Notes: generated by a model from the sequence alone, not told the origin. 6,579 bases of DNA from Burkholderiaceae bacterium (GCA_023260315.1 JALQVQ010000024.1:1-6579), one strand, 5' to 3'; counted from the first letter of the stretch, positions 1 to 5,769 are shown. Made by a program: numbers and translations.

Positions 1-177
1 GTGCTGCTCGCCCAACATCACAACGTGGGCCATGGCTTGTGCGTCCTGCTGGCGCACATCGGGCAGCGTGATGCGCTGCAAGTCACTGAGCTGAGCGGGC
101 GGGGCTGCGCAGCCGCCGAGGGCGACCAGCGTCGCCAGCGCAGCGGCCCAAGCCGCACAACGTCCGGTGTGTGCCAC
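1..177 (-). CDS. ChaN-like (Tiki superfamily) lipoprotein, N-terminal part only
   Basis: Only the first 59 codons are present; the gene continues past the left edge. The translation opens with a short lipoprotein signal peptide: a hydrophobic stretch at residues 8-20, then a lipobox-like Leu-Gly-Gly-Cys with the acceptor Cys at 23, followed by a polar Ala/Pro-rich linker. Residues 51-59 read HVVMLGEQH, which matches the first conserved strand and Gly-Glu-x-His motif of the ChaN/Tiki family (haem-binding or iron-regulated lipoproteins, related to Tiki metalloproteases). The GTG start at 177 is chosen because an SD-like GAGGT lies 4 bases upstream. No ATG occurs in frame between the preceding gene's stop and the signal peptide. 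The product would be anchored in the outer or inner membrane facing the periplasm. It directly follows the DUF3567 gene, with 7 bases between stop and start, so the two are probably cotranscribed. Assignment rests on a short N-terminus, so haem binding is family inference. Confidence 0.72.
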   Translation of the reverse strand, partial: MAHTGRCAAWAAALATLVALGGCAAPPAQLSDLQRITLPDVRQQDAQAMAHVVMLGEQH

Positions 178-181
178 CGCG

Positions 182-186
182 ACCTC
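182..186 (-). promoter_or_regulatory. Ribosome binding site of the ChaN-like gene overlapping the upstream stop codon
   Basis: On the minus strand GAGGT lies 4 bases before the GTG start at 177. It overlaps the TGA stop (187-185) of the DUF3567 gene. This supports the GTG start over an in-frame TTG at 195 and suggests translational coupling between the two genes. Confidence 0.5.
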
Positions 187-490
187 AGTGAACAACCACG
201 GGTGTTTGCGCAAGACAGGCGTAACTGTCCAATAAGGTTTCAACTTCTTCTTGTGTGGGTGCAGTGCGCTGCCATGCGTTGATCTGTGCTTGGAAATATT
301 CAGCCCAAGAACCATCCAGATAGAGCTCTTTGCCGGTCCGCTTATCGACAATTTCAAAGCCGTGGCGAATCAACTGCAGACTTTCTCCGGTGATCGCGTC
401 AACGGGGTTGCCCTCTGCGTCGGCGTCGTCCGCTTGGTTGGCCAAGATGTGTAAAACAGAGAACGTTTCTGAGTCGTAAAGCATGTTCAT
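185..490 (-). CDS. DUF3567 family protein
   Basis: A 101-residue cytoplasmic protein of the DUF3567 family, which is largely confined to Burkholderiales and has no established function. Family hallmarks are visible: the N-terminus MNMLYDSETF, the central block HGFEIVDK (43-50) followed by KELYLDGSWAEYF (54-66), a PTQEEVETLLDSY helix (78-90), and the typical C-terminal end LAQTPVVVH. Length is normal for the family. Residues 19-33 (ANQADDADAEGNPVD) form an acidic loop. The ATG at 490 is supported by a good SD, GAGGAG at 503-498, 7 bases upstream. The second ATG (484) would remove two residues the family normally carries. There is no signal peptide or membrane segment. It leads a probable two-gene unit with the ChaN-like lipoprotein, and a possible promoter lies just upstream. 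The family call is confident; function is unknown. Confidence 0.88.
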   Translation of the reverse strand: MNMLYDSETFSVLHILANQADDADAEGNPVDAITGESLQLIRHGFEIVDKRTGKELYLDGSWAEYFQAQINAWQRTAPTQEEVETLLDSYACLAQTPVVVH

Positions 491-528
491 TCGGGTTCTC
501 CTCTTTGAAGCAACGTCGCTGTTGTTTC

Positions 529-558
529 AATATAGCCGTATTTTCGATGCGACGTCGT
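529..558 (-). promoter_or_regulatory. Possible sigma70-type promoter for the DUF3567/ChaN-like unit
   Basis: In the 125-base gap before the DUF3567 gene the minus strand carries TATATT (534-529, five of six matches to TATAAT). A weak -35-like ACGACG (558-553) lies 18 bases further upstream. The start point would be near 522, giving a leader of about 32 bases that includes the strong SD. The -35 region overlaps an 8-base palindrome, CGACGTCG (550-557). The rest of the gap (491-615) holds no gene I can support and no clear terminator for the upstream DUF3108 gene. Confidence 0.3.
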
Positions 559-615
559 GTTGTTTGGTATCACGTCCACTACTTGGGGTTTTCGCTTCGA
601 ATATCAAGAGCCTCG

Positions 616-1344
616 TCAGGGCAGATTGGGCAAGGGCATTTGTCCATCCAGACGCTGGTCAAGAAAAGTGCCATCAGGCTCTGTCATCAAAATCCGAACA
701 GGAATTAAGTTGTGATCACCCGCATACCAAAGGGTTGCCGCCGTGTCCGCCGCAGCGACACGGCGTTTCACCGGTGTTGCCAGCCAGGTTCCCGCGGGCG
801 TCGTCACCGTCTCTGGCTTGCCGATGTCCATCTCCCAATCGGCGCGCCCATTGGCGCCTGTTACAGGCATGTCGATGCGCGTGCGGCCTTCGCGTTGCGC
901 GGCTGTGATCAGGCTTGGCAATGTAAAAAATAGGCTCACACGGTCTTGCATGCCGGGAACCCAGGCGGCGGGCCCGGCTTCCGTGTAACGCACCTGTTGC
1001 GCCTTTGGGTCCAGTGACGCTTCGCGGATGCGTTTGCCTTCGTCGACAAATCGCTGCGGTGTGATTTTTTCGTTGGCTATCGAGCCACTACTGGTTTGTT
1101 TTCGTTTGAAAACAAACAGCAGGGACGCCGACCAAGTGGCTTCATAGCGGGTGGCGTTACGCCGCCAATCGAGGGTTGCATTGGCGCTGTATTGGATGCC
1201 GCTTTTTTTGCCGCTAACCGTGTAACGCAGGCGGCGGCTATCGAGCAGCGCGCGGCTGGGAGCCGTTTGACTCCCAGCCCATGGCGACAGGCATAAGGAA
1301 CCAGCGGTGGCCACCCATTGGATCAGTTGTCGGCGTGTCTGCAT
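616..1344 (-). CDS. DUF3108 domain-containing exported protein
   Basis: A 242-residue protein of the DUF3108 family (function unknown), predicted periplasmic. The N-terminus has a twin arginine and hydrophobic run (TRRQLIQWVATAG, 3-15) ending near WAGSQTA (22-28). This resembles a Tat signal, although a Sec signal is also possible. The mature part shows the family pattern: LRYTVSG (39-45), SANATLDW (53-60), TSSGSI then a PQRFVDE segment (84-102), the block GMQDRVSLFF (131-140), TPAGTWLATPVKR (182-194), and a C-terminal LWYAGDHNLIPVRI (205-218) followed by DGTFLDQRL (224-232). Many Burkholderiales relatives, as I recall them, carry a longer proline-rich N-terminus after the signal, and this one is short. 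The ATG at 1344 lies 27 bases after the IclR stop with only a weak SD, so readthrough from the regulator gene is plausible. The gene also contains two perfect inverted repeats, listed separately. Confidence 0.82.
   Translation of the reverse strand: MQTRRQLIQWVATAGSLCLSPWAGSQTAPSRALLDSRRLRYTVSGKKSGIQYSANATLDWRRNATRYEATWSASLLFVFKRKQTSSGSIANEKITPQRFVDEGKRIREASLDPKAQQVRYTEAGPAAWVPGMQDRVSLFFTLPSLITAAQREGRTRIDMPVTGANGRADWEMDIGKPETVTTPAGTWLATPVKRRVAAADTAATLWYAGDHNLIPVRILMTEPDGTFLDQRLDGQMPLPNLP
1094..1117 (-). repeat. Perfect 10-base inverted repeat with 4-base loop inside the DUF3108 gene
   Basis: Arms GTTTGTTTTC (1094-1103) and GAAAACAAAC (1108-1117) are exact reverse complements separated by GTTT. 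On the coding strand it spans codons 76-84 (residues LFVFKRKQT). It is AT-rich compared with its surroundings. It could form a hairpin in the mRNA or be a protein-binding dyad. No U-tract follows, so it is not a standard intrinsic terminator. A role is not established. Confidence 0.6.
1254..1279 (-). repeat. Perfect 9-base GC-rich inverted repeat near the 5' end of the DUF3108 gene
   Basis: Arms GGCTGGGAG (1254-1262) and CTCCCAGCC (1271-1279) pair perfectly around an 8-base loop. The repeat covers codons 22-31, at the predicted signal-peptide cleavage region. In the mRNA it would be a stable hairpin about 65 bases after the start codon. There is no U-tract. It may slow translation near the signal peptide, or may be coincidental. 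Confidence 0.6.
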
Positions 1345-1371
1345 GTCGACATCTTATCGCCGAGCGCGGGG

Positions 1372-2193
1372 TTACGCCGGTGTGTCAGGGCAACCGAGAT
1401 CCTGGCTCAACTGGCTGGCGAAGGTCTGCAACTGTCGCGCGGTTGGGCCCGTCCACGAAGCGTCGAACGCACCTGTTGCACCCAACGTCACAATGCCCAT
1501 AACCAATTGCCCCTGGCTGTCAAAAACTGGCGCACAGAAGCCAGCAATTCCAGGGATCAGCGTGTCAACCACGCGTGCAACGCCGTGACGCCGTGATTCT
1601 TTGATGATGGCGTCCGCGCTCTTTTGCTGCGTCACAGCAAGTGCTTGTTGCAGCATGCGATCGCAGGCAGGCCGATCGGGATGGGTTGGCGCCATGAAGC
1701 TGACGAAGCAACGCCCTGTTGCCGAACTGAGCAGCGGCATCACATCACCGAGACGCAATTTAGCGGCCGCTGCCGCACTGCCGTCGTGCCAGTGGACCAT
1801 CGTGGGTCCCTGATTGCCCCAGACTGCCAAGGCCATGGTGTGCCCGATGCGTGTTGACCAGTCCGCGATCGCGTTTCTTGCCATGCGCACAGGGTCGCAG
1901 CGTGAGAGGCTTGCGAGGCCAATTCGCAGACTGCTGGGACCAAGGTCGTAGCGGTTACTGAGCGCGTCTTGGGCGACTAGCCCGAGGCGTTGGAAACTCA
2001 CCAAATACCGGTGCGCTTTGGCTGGGCTCATGTTTGCTGCGTGCGCCAAGTCGCGCAACATCATGGGGCAAGCGCTCTGTGCCAGTGCACTTAAAAGCGT
2101 GAATCCCACCTCTACCGATTGGATACCCGCGCGTCCTGCTAAGTCGGCTGTATCGCCGACGACATCGTGGTGGGGTGTGGTGATGCGGGGCAT
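1372..2193 (-). CDS. IclR family transcriptional regulator
   Basis: A 273-residue IclR-type regulator, slightly above the usual 250-270. It starts with a 22-residue extension, followed by GIQSVEVGFTLLSALA (23-38), the classic entry to the IclR winged helix-turn-helix. The helix-turn-helix runs through LRDLAHAANMSPAKAHRYLVSF (46-67), with recognition helix SPAKAHRYLVSF, and the wing ends near RYDLG (81-85). Residues from about 90 form the effector-binding domain, including LRLGDVMPLLSSATGRCFVSF (146-166) and the C-terminal IPGIAGFCAPVFDSQGQLVMGIVTLG (213-238), which in IclR proteins lines the ligand pocket. The ATG at 2193 has a poor SD, but no better in-frame start is seen. It is divergent from the FAH-family gene and shares with it a 143-base control region, so it probably regulates that gene and itself. 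Whether it activates or represses, and its ligand, are unknown. The DUF3108 gene follows 27 bases downstream. Confidence 0.93.
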   Translation of the reverse strand: MPRITTPHHDVVGDTADLAGRAGIQSVEVGFTLLSALAQSACPMMLRDLAHAANMSPAKAHRYLVSFQRLGLVAQDALSNRYDLGPSSLRIGLASLSRCDPVRMARNAIADWSTRIGHTMALAVWGNQGPTMVHWHDGSAAAAAKLRLGDVMPLLSSATGRCFVSFMAPTHPDRPACDRMLQQALAVTQQKSADAIIKESRRHGVARVVDTLIPGIAGFCAPVFDSQGQLVMGIVTLGATGAFDASWTGPTARQLQTFASQLSQDLGCPDTPA

Positions 2194-2243
2194 GGCTCTG
2201 GGCGCAGAGTGGGCGTGGTGAAAGTAAACTCTGAGGGTCTTTT

Positions 2244-2272
2244 AGAATAGCAGGCGGTTGTATATTCGTAAA
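2244..2272 (-). promoter_or_regulatory. Predicted promoter of the IclR-family regulator gene
   Basis: On the minus strand TTTACG (2272-2267, four of six to TTGACA) and TATTCT (2249-2244, four of six to TATAAT) are separated by exactly 17 bases. A start near 2237 would give a leader of about 43 bases. The -35 element lies inside the 15-base palindrome at 2268-2282 apart from one base, which would suit autoregulation. Confidence 0.4.
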
Positions 2273-2286
2273 TTATTTTTACTAAT
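2258..2286 (+). promoter_or_regulatory. Predicted promoter of the FAH-family gene
   Basis: TTGTAT (2258-2263, four of six to TTGACA) and ACTAAT (2281-2286, four of six to TATAAT) are 17 bases apart. Transcription would start near 2293, leaving about 44 bases before the ATG at 2337. The 15-base palindrome fills the spacer and touches the -10. Another -10-like TATATT (2261-2266) lacks a matching -35. Confidence 0.38.
2268..2282. promoter_or_regulatory. Candidate IclR-family operator palindrome
   Basis: GTAAATTATTTTTAC is a 15-base imperfect palindrome with perfect 5-base arms (GTAAA/TTTAC) in the AT-rich part of the divergent spacer. Its length and A/T core resemble 15-base operators of IclR-family regulators, but the outer bases differ from the E. 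coli IclR site. It overlaps predicted promoter elements in both directions. A CGTAA direct repeat at 2267-2271 and 2287-2291, 20 bases apart (about two helical turns), may be a further half-site. Binding is inferred from layout only. Confidence 0.4.
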
Positions 2287-2324
2287 CGTAATCCGTGACC
2301 CATTCGGTGTCATGTATCGCTGCC

Positions 2325-2328
2325 GGAG
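2325..2328 (+). promoter_or_regulatory. Ribosome binding site that fixes the FAH-family gene start
   Basis: GGAG lies 8 bases before the ATG at 2337. The alternative in-frame GTG at 2295 would sit at or next to the predicted transcription start, lacks an SD, and would add 14 residues (MTHSVSCIAAGAST) before the conserved family N-terminus MKLATLKDGSRDG. Confidence 0.6.
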
Positions 2329-2336
2329 CATCCACC

Positions 2337-3317
2337 ATGAAATTAGCCACCCTTAAAGATGGATCGCGCGATGGGCAACTTGTTGTCGTCTCGAAAGATT
2401 TGTCGCAAGCCCACTACGCCACCGGTATCGCCAACACCTTGCAGCAGGCCTTGGATGACTGGGCATTCATTTCTCCTCAACTCGAAGACGTGTCGGTTGC
2501 CCTGAACCAAGGCCGTGCTCGCCATGCGTTTGCATTCGATACCGCACAGTGCATGGCGCCGCTGCCTCGGGCCTTCCAGTGGGCCGATGGGTCGGCCTAC
2601 TTGAACCATGTTGAACTCGTCCGCCGCGCCCGAAACGCGACGGTTCCTGAATCCTTCTACACCGACCCTTTGATGTACCAAGGGGGCAGTGACGACTTTG
2701 CCGGTCCGCGCGATCCGATCGTCGTCCCGGACACGGCGTATGGCATCGATTTTGAATCCGAGATCGCGGTCATTACCGGCGATGTTGCAATGCAAGCCAC
2801 CCCCGAGGAAGCCTTGGAGAGCATACGTTTGGTCATGCTTGCAAACGACGTCAGTTTGCGCAACCTGATTCCTGACGAGCTTGCCAAAGGGTTTGGTTTT
2901 GTACAAAGCAAACCCGCCACGGCCTTCAGTCCGGTTGCCGTCACATTGGATGAGGTGGGTGATCTTTGGCAGGGCGGGCGACTGGCGGGTGTGCTTCAAA
3001 GCGTCTGGAATGGCCGGCGTGTCGGTTTATGTGAGGCCGGGCCTGAGATGACCTTCCATTTCGGTCAACTGATCGCCCATCTCGCAAAGACCCGCCGTGT
3101 CCGGGCCGGTAGCGTGATTGGCAGCGGCACCGTTAGCAACAAAGACTGGGCGAATGGCTACAGCTGCATCGCGGAGAAGCGCTGCATCGAAACCATCGAA
3201 AATGGCGCGCCGACAACCGATTTCATGGCGTTTGGTGACACCATCCGCATCGAGATGAAGGGGCGCGATGGCCAAAGTATCTTTGGCGCCATCGACCAAG
3301 TGGTCACGCCGCTTTGA
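2337..3317 (+). CDS. Fumarylacetoacetate hydrolase (FAH) family protein
   Basis: A 326-residue metal-dependent C-C bond hydrolase of the FAH superfamily, cytoplasmic. An N-terminal subdomain (about 1-77, starting MKLATLKDGSRDG) precedes the catalytic FAH domain (about 80-320). Key residues can be placed by comparison with mammalian FAH: Asp84 and His91 keep the seven-residue spacing of the metal-ligand Asp and catalytic His; Glu140 and Glu142 in GIDFESE and Asp171 in MLANDVSLRN complete the metal site; Arg175 and Lys192 (FVQSKPATAFSP) are the likely substrate-contact residues. The active site therefore looks intact. Characterised relatives cleave fumarylacetoacetate (tyrosine/homogentisate pathway) or fumarylpyruvate (gentisate pathway). 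No maleylacetoacetate isomerase, homogentisate or gentisate dioxygenase gene is present here, so the substrate is open. Start chosen by SD and family N-terminus. The gene is divergent from the IclR regulator, and its last 14 bases overlap the end of the convergent VOC gene. Confidence 0.93.
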   Translation: MKLATLKDGSRDGQLVVVSKDLSQAHYATGIANTLQQALDDWAFISPQLEDVSVALNQGRARHAFAFDTAQCMAPLPRAFQWADGSAYLNHVELVRRARNATVPESFYTDPLMYQGGSDDFAGPRDPIVVPDTAYGIDFESEIAVITGDVAMQATPEEALESIRLVMLANDVSLRNLIPDELAKGFGFVQSKPATAFSPVAVTLDEVGDLWQGGRLAGVLQSVWNGRRVGLCEAGPEMTFHFGQLIAHLAKTRRVRAGSVIGSGTVSNKDWANGYSCIAEKRCIETIENGAPTTDFMAFGDTIRIEMKGRDGQSIFGAIDQVVTPL

Positions 3318-3720
3318 AGACTGTTTCGAGACTTCGAAATCCTTTGACCTCGATGGGGTTGCCAAACGGGTCTAAGAAAAACATCGTCCATTGCTCACCG
3401 GGTTGTCCCGCAAAGCGGTGACTCGGTGGGATGACAAATGACACGCCGGCTTGTGTCAAACGCTGGCTGAGCGCCTGCCAATCGTCGAGCGCCAGAATCA
3501 AGCCAAAGTGTGGCATGGGTACCAAGTGCTCCCCAACGTGCCCTGTGTTTGCCGTCTTAAATGGCTCCCCAAGGTGCAGCGACAACTGGTGCTGAAAAAA
3601 GGAAAAGTCCACCCATGTATCGGTTGATCGGCCCTCCACGCAGCCGAGGGTGCCGCCATAAAAACGGCGCGCGGTGTCGAGGTCGGTGACGTTGAAGGCG
3701 AGATGAAACAGAGCTTGCAT
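3304..3720 (-). CDS. VOC superfamily (glyoxalase/dioxygenase-like) protein
   Basis: A 138-residue single-chain protein of the vicinal oxygen chelate superfamily, with two beta-alpha-beta-beta-beta modules. Module 1 begins FHLAFNVTDLDTARRFYGGTLG (5-26); module 2 begins near PHFGLILAL (70-78) and ends FFLDPFGNPIEVKGF (114-128). Candidate metal ligands are His6, His49 in LSLHLGEP, His71 and Glu124, so it is likely a metal-binding enzyme. Members include glyoxalases, ring-cleavage dioxygenases and resistance proteins; substrate cannot be assigned. The stretch GRSTDTWVDFSFFQHQLSLH (30-49) is typical of a conserved proteobacterial subgroup annotated only as VOC protein. The ATG at 3720 lacks a clear SD. 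It lies 45 bases downstream of the MFS transporter on the same strand, so the two are probably one transcript. Its 3' end overlaps the convergent FAH-family gene. Confidence 0.9.
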   Translation of the reverse strand: MQALFHLAFNVTDLDTARRFYGGTLGCVEGRSTDTWVDFSFFQHQLSLHLGEPFKTANTGHVGEHLVPMPHFGLILALDDWQALSQRLTQAGVSFVIPPSHRFAGQPGEQWTMFFLDPFGNPIEVKGFRSLETVFKAA

Positions 3721-3765
3721 GGCGTGGCAGAAAAATCGAGATGAAAAACGGTTGGGCGACGTCCG

Positions 3766-4965
3766 TCAGCGAGGCGTTGTCGGTGCAGCTTGGAAATAGG
3801 CTCTTTGGAGTCGACTTAAACACAAAATACCGACAACCAAGATCGCCGAGGTCATCCACAGCGCGCCATGATAACTGCCGGTGGCATCAACGGCATAGGC
3901 CGTCAGTGCAGGCCCTGCAATCTGTGCGGCGCCGTACCCCAAAGTGAGTTGGGCCATGGCTTTCCCCGGATTTTGTGGCGCGCGTTTACCCACAAACGCC
4001 AGCGTCATGCTCACGATCCCGATGGCGGTCCCGCCAAACAAAGCCGCCGCACAAAGCGCGGCCAACCAGTGATCCGATAAAGCCGGTAACGCAACGCTGC
4101 TGATTTGGCAGGTGTATGCCGCGATCAGCGCGGGCAACTCACCAAAACGCCGTGCAACGCGATCCCAAAGGTAGACCGAAGGGGTGGCGGCAAGGCCGCA
4201 AATTAACCATGCCCAGGCGCCAAAACCCGTTAAATTGGGGACGGCCTCGATGATGGCCACCGTGAAGGTCGCGCTCACCACGAACCCGACCCCCGCGCAA
4301 AAATAAGCGGCCAACATGAGCCACAGCCATGGCCTTGGCGGCGTCGCCCGTTGCTGCTGCGCTGCCGGTGCGTCAGGTACCGGGGGGCGCCAGCGCCAGG
4401 CCACGACCGCACAAAGGGCGGCGATCAGACCGAACCCCCACCAGCGGCCACCCCATGTCCATGCGTGTGTTTGAAACCAAGCGGCGGCCAAAGCGGACAC
4501 CACAATACCCAACCCCACGCCCATAAAGTGCGCGCCAAGCTCCGCACGTTTGCCAGATTTCATCAACCAATTGAGGACGAGACCGGTTCCCAACAGCATG
4601 CCCGCAGCGCCGCTGATCCCGCCTAGAAATCGAATCAGCGCCCACCAAATCACGTGGTCAGATAGCGCCATGCCTGCCGTTCCCAGAACCGCAAGCCACA
4701 AGCCCGCACTGTAAAGCCGGTGCCGCCAAAGCGGGCTTTCAATGCGCGCCACCAGCAAGGCACCCAGCATGTAACCCACATAGTTGAGGGTGGCGAGCCA
4801 GCCGCCGGCCGTGATGCTCAGACCGGCCTCCGCTTGCATCACAGGGAGCATGGGTGTGTAGGCAAAACGGGCCATGCCAACTGTGAGAATGAGCGAGGCG
4901 ATCCCGCCAAGCCACACTTGCCAGGCGCGCAGCGGGGGTGACGAATGCGGGGTGGGCGTGTCCAT
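3766..4965 (-). CDS. YbfB/YjiJ family MFS transporter
   Basis: A 399-residue inner-membrane protein with about 12 hydrophobic segments in two halves (about 16-190 and 212-386), split by a polar, Ala/Pro/Gln-rich central loop (192-211) typical of the major facilitator superfamily. The N-terminal motif GMARFAYTPMLPVM (30-43) and GGWLATLNYVGYMLGALL (54-71) are hallmarks of the YbfB/YjiJ subfamily. The pattern RFLGGISGAAGMLLGTG (112-128) lies in the fourth helix region. Members are predicted proton-driven exporters or importers of small molecules, mostly without known substrate. The ATG at 4965 places a short polar N-terminus (MDTPTPHSSPPLRAW) before helix 1; its SD is weak. It is divergent from phaM and precedes the VOC gene. 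A link to the neighbouring hydrolase (uptake of an organic acid, for example) is only contextual. Confidence 0.92.
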   Translation of the reverse strand: MDTPTPHSSPPLRAWQVWLGGIASLILTVGMARFAYTPMLPVMQAEAGLSITAGGWLATLNYVGYMLGALLVARIESPLWRHRLYSAGLWLAVLGTAGMALSDHVIWWALIRFLGGISGAAGMLLGTGLVLNWLMKSGKRAELGAHFMGVGLGIVVSALAAAWFQTHAWTWGGRWWGFGLIAALCAVVAWRWRPPVPDAPAAQQQRATPPRPWLWLMLAAYFCAGVGFVVSATFTVAIIEAVPNLTGFGAWAWLICGLAATPSVYLWDRVARRFGELPALIAAYTCQISSVALPALSDHWLAALCAAALFGGTAIGIVSMTLAFVGKRAPQNPGKAMAQLTLGYGAAQIAGPALTAYAVDATGSYHGALWMTSAILVVGILCLSRLQRAYFQAAPTTPR

Positions 4966-5030
4966 GCGTGAAGCATACGTGAAGGTCGTCGGTTAAGGGA
5001 CGCACCTAAGAGACGCCTCGGCACTTCTGT

Positions 5031-5059
5031 TTTACCATTCGGGTCGATGAGCGCATAAC
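5031..5059 (+). promoter_or_regulatory. Possible promoter of the phaM-FIST unit
   Basis: TTTACC (5031-5036) and CATAAC (5054-5059) each match four of six consensus bases and are separated by 17 bases. A start near 5066 leaves a leader of about 20 bases containing GGAG (5077-5080), 5 bases before the ATG of phaM. The remaining spacer to the divergent transporter (4966-5030) shows only short GACGC repeats and no promoter for the transporter that I would defend. Confidence 0.33.
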
Positions 5060-5085
5060 CGTGTGGGCTCAAAACCGGAGACACC

Positions 5086-5769
5086 ATGTCCAACCCATCA
5101 GGCTTTACTGCTTTCGTACCAGGCTTTGACTTCATCAAGAATTTAGGCGAGCAGGCCGCGTCATGGGCGCAATCGGCAGGCGCTGGTCCAACGGCCGGCG
5201 CTGCATCCCAGGCGATGCCAGGAATGGCCGCATGGGTTGCCCCCACGTTTGACGTCGAAGAGTTGGAAAAGCGAATTAACGATCTGAAGTCGGTGCAATT
5301 TTGGCTGGATCAAAACGCCCGCGCGCTGGCGGCGACGATCCAAGCACTTGAGGTGCAAAAGATGACGCTCTCCACGCTCAAAAACATGGATATGGGGATG
5401 GAGGATGCGGTGAAAGCCATGCAAGCCAATCCCACAGACCTGTGGCGCCAATGGCAGACGGGCGCGTCCGCAAAACCAGCCGAGCCCGCCACGGCAGACA
5501 CCACACAGGCCGACAAGGCGCAAGCGGTTGACCCGATGCAATGGTGGGGAGCGCTGAGCCAACAGTTCCAATCCATTGCCCAGAATGCCGCCAACGACAT
5601 TGCGAAAGCCAGCGAGCAAGCCGAAGCGCTCATGAAAGCCGCAGCGCAAAATGTGACGCCAACACCGGCCAAAAAGGCACCAAAGGCGACCGCGAAACGC
5701 GCAAAAAAGCCCGCAGTCAAGCCAAGCGCAAAGTCGACTGCCGTCAAAACGCGCAAGCGCAACACGTAA
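5086..5769 (+). CDS. phaM: PhaM-type polyhydroxyalkanoate granule-associated regulatory protein
   Basis: A 227-residue PhaM-like protein. In Ralstonia eutropha PhaM binds and activates PHB synthase PhaC1 and tethers PHB granules to the nucleoid, aiding their number control and distribution at division. Here the N-terminus has FVPGFDFIKNLGEQAASWAQ (10-29), a variable Ala/Gly linker, and the strongly conserved core WVAPTFDVEELEKRINDLKS (50-69) plus VQFWLDQNARALAATIQALE (70-89), continuing through VQKMTLSTLKNM, probably coiled coil. Residues 125-148 are an Ala/Thr/Pro linker. A second helical segment, DPMQWWGALSQQFQSIAQNA (149-168), continues to about 188. The C-terminus (194-225) is a Lys/Arg/Ala/Pro-rich, histone H1-like tail with the PAKKA motif (194-198) known from PhaM DNA binding. 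SD GGAG precedes the ATG by 5 bases. No PHA synthase or phasin gene is in view. A FIST-domain gene follows after 3 bases. Confidence 0.88.
   Translation: MSNPSGFTAFVPGFDFIKNLGEQAASWAQSAGAGPTAGAASQAMPGMAAWVAPTFDVEELEKRINDLKSVQFWLDQNARALAATIQALEVQKMTLSTLKNMDMGMEDAVKAMQANPTDLWRQWQTGASAKPAEPATADTTQADKAQAVDPMQWWGALSQQFQSIAQNAANDIAKASEQAEALMKAAAQNVTPTPAKKAPKATAKRAKKPAVKPSAKSTAVKTRKRNT

Noticed and set aside
1..282. Plus-strand open frame at the left edge
   Set aside because: The opposite strand encodes a lipoprotein signal with lipobox and a ChaN motif followed by the DUF3567 C-terminus; the plus-strand translation shows no domain.
1094..1279. The two inverted repeats as intrinsic terminators
   Set aside because: Neither stem is followed by a run of T on the coding strand and both lie well inside an intact conserved gene.
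2295..2336. GTG start giving a 14-residue extension to the FAH-family protein
   Set aside because: It would place the start at about the predicted transcription start, has no SD, and the family N-terminus MKLATLKDG begins at 2337 behind a GGAG.
2343..2999. 218-codon open frame on the minus strand opposite the FAH-family gene
   Set aside because: It lies wholly inside the strongly conserved FAH-family coding sequence, has no recognisable domain, and its composition is what the opposite strand of a GC-rich gene gives.
4966..5085. Short GACGC repeats between the transporter and phaM as a possible regulator site
   Set aside because: The repeats are only 5 bases, are few, and show no dyad symmetry; they cannot be told from chance in this GC-rich DNA.
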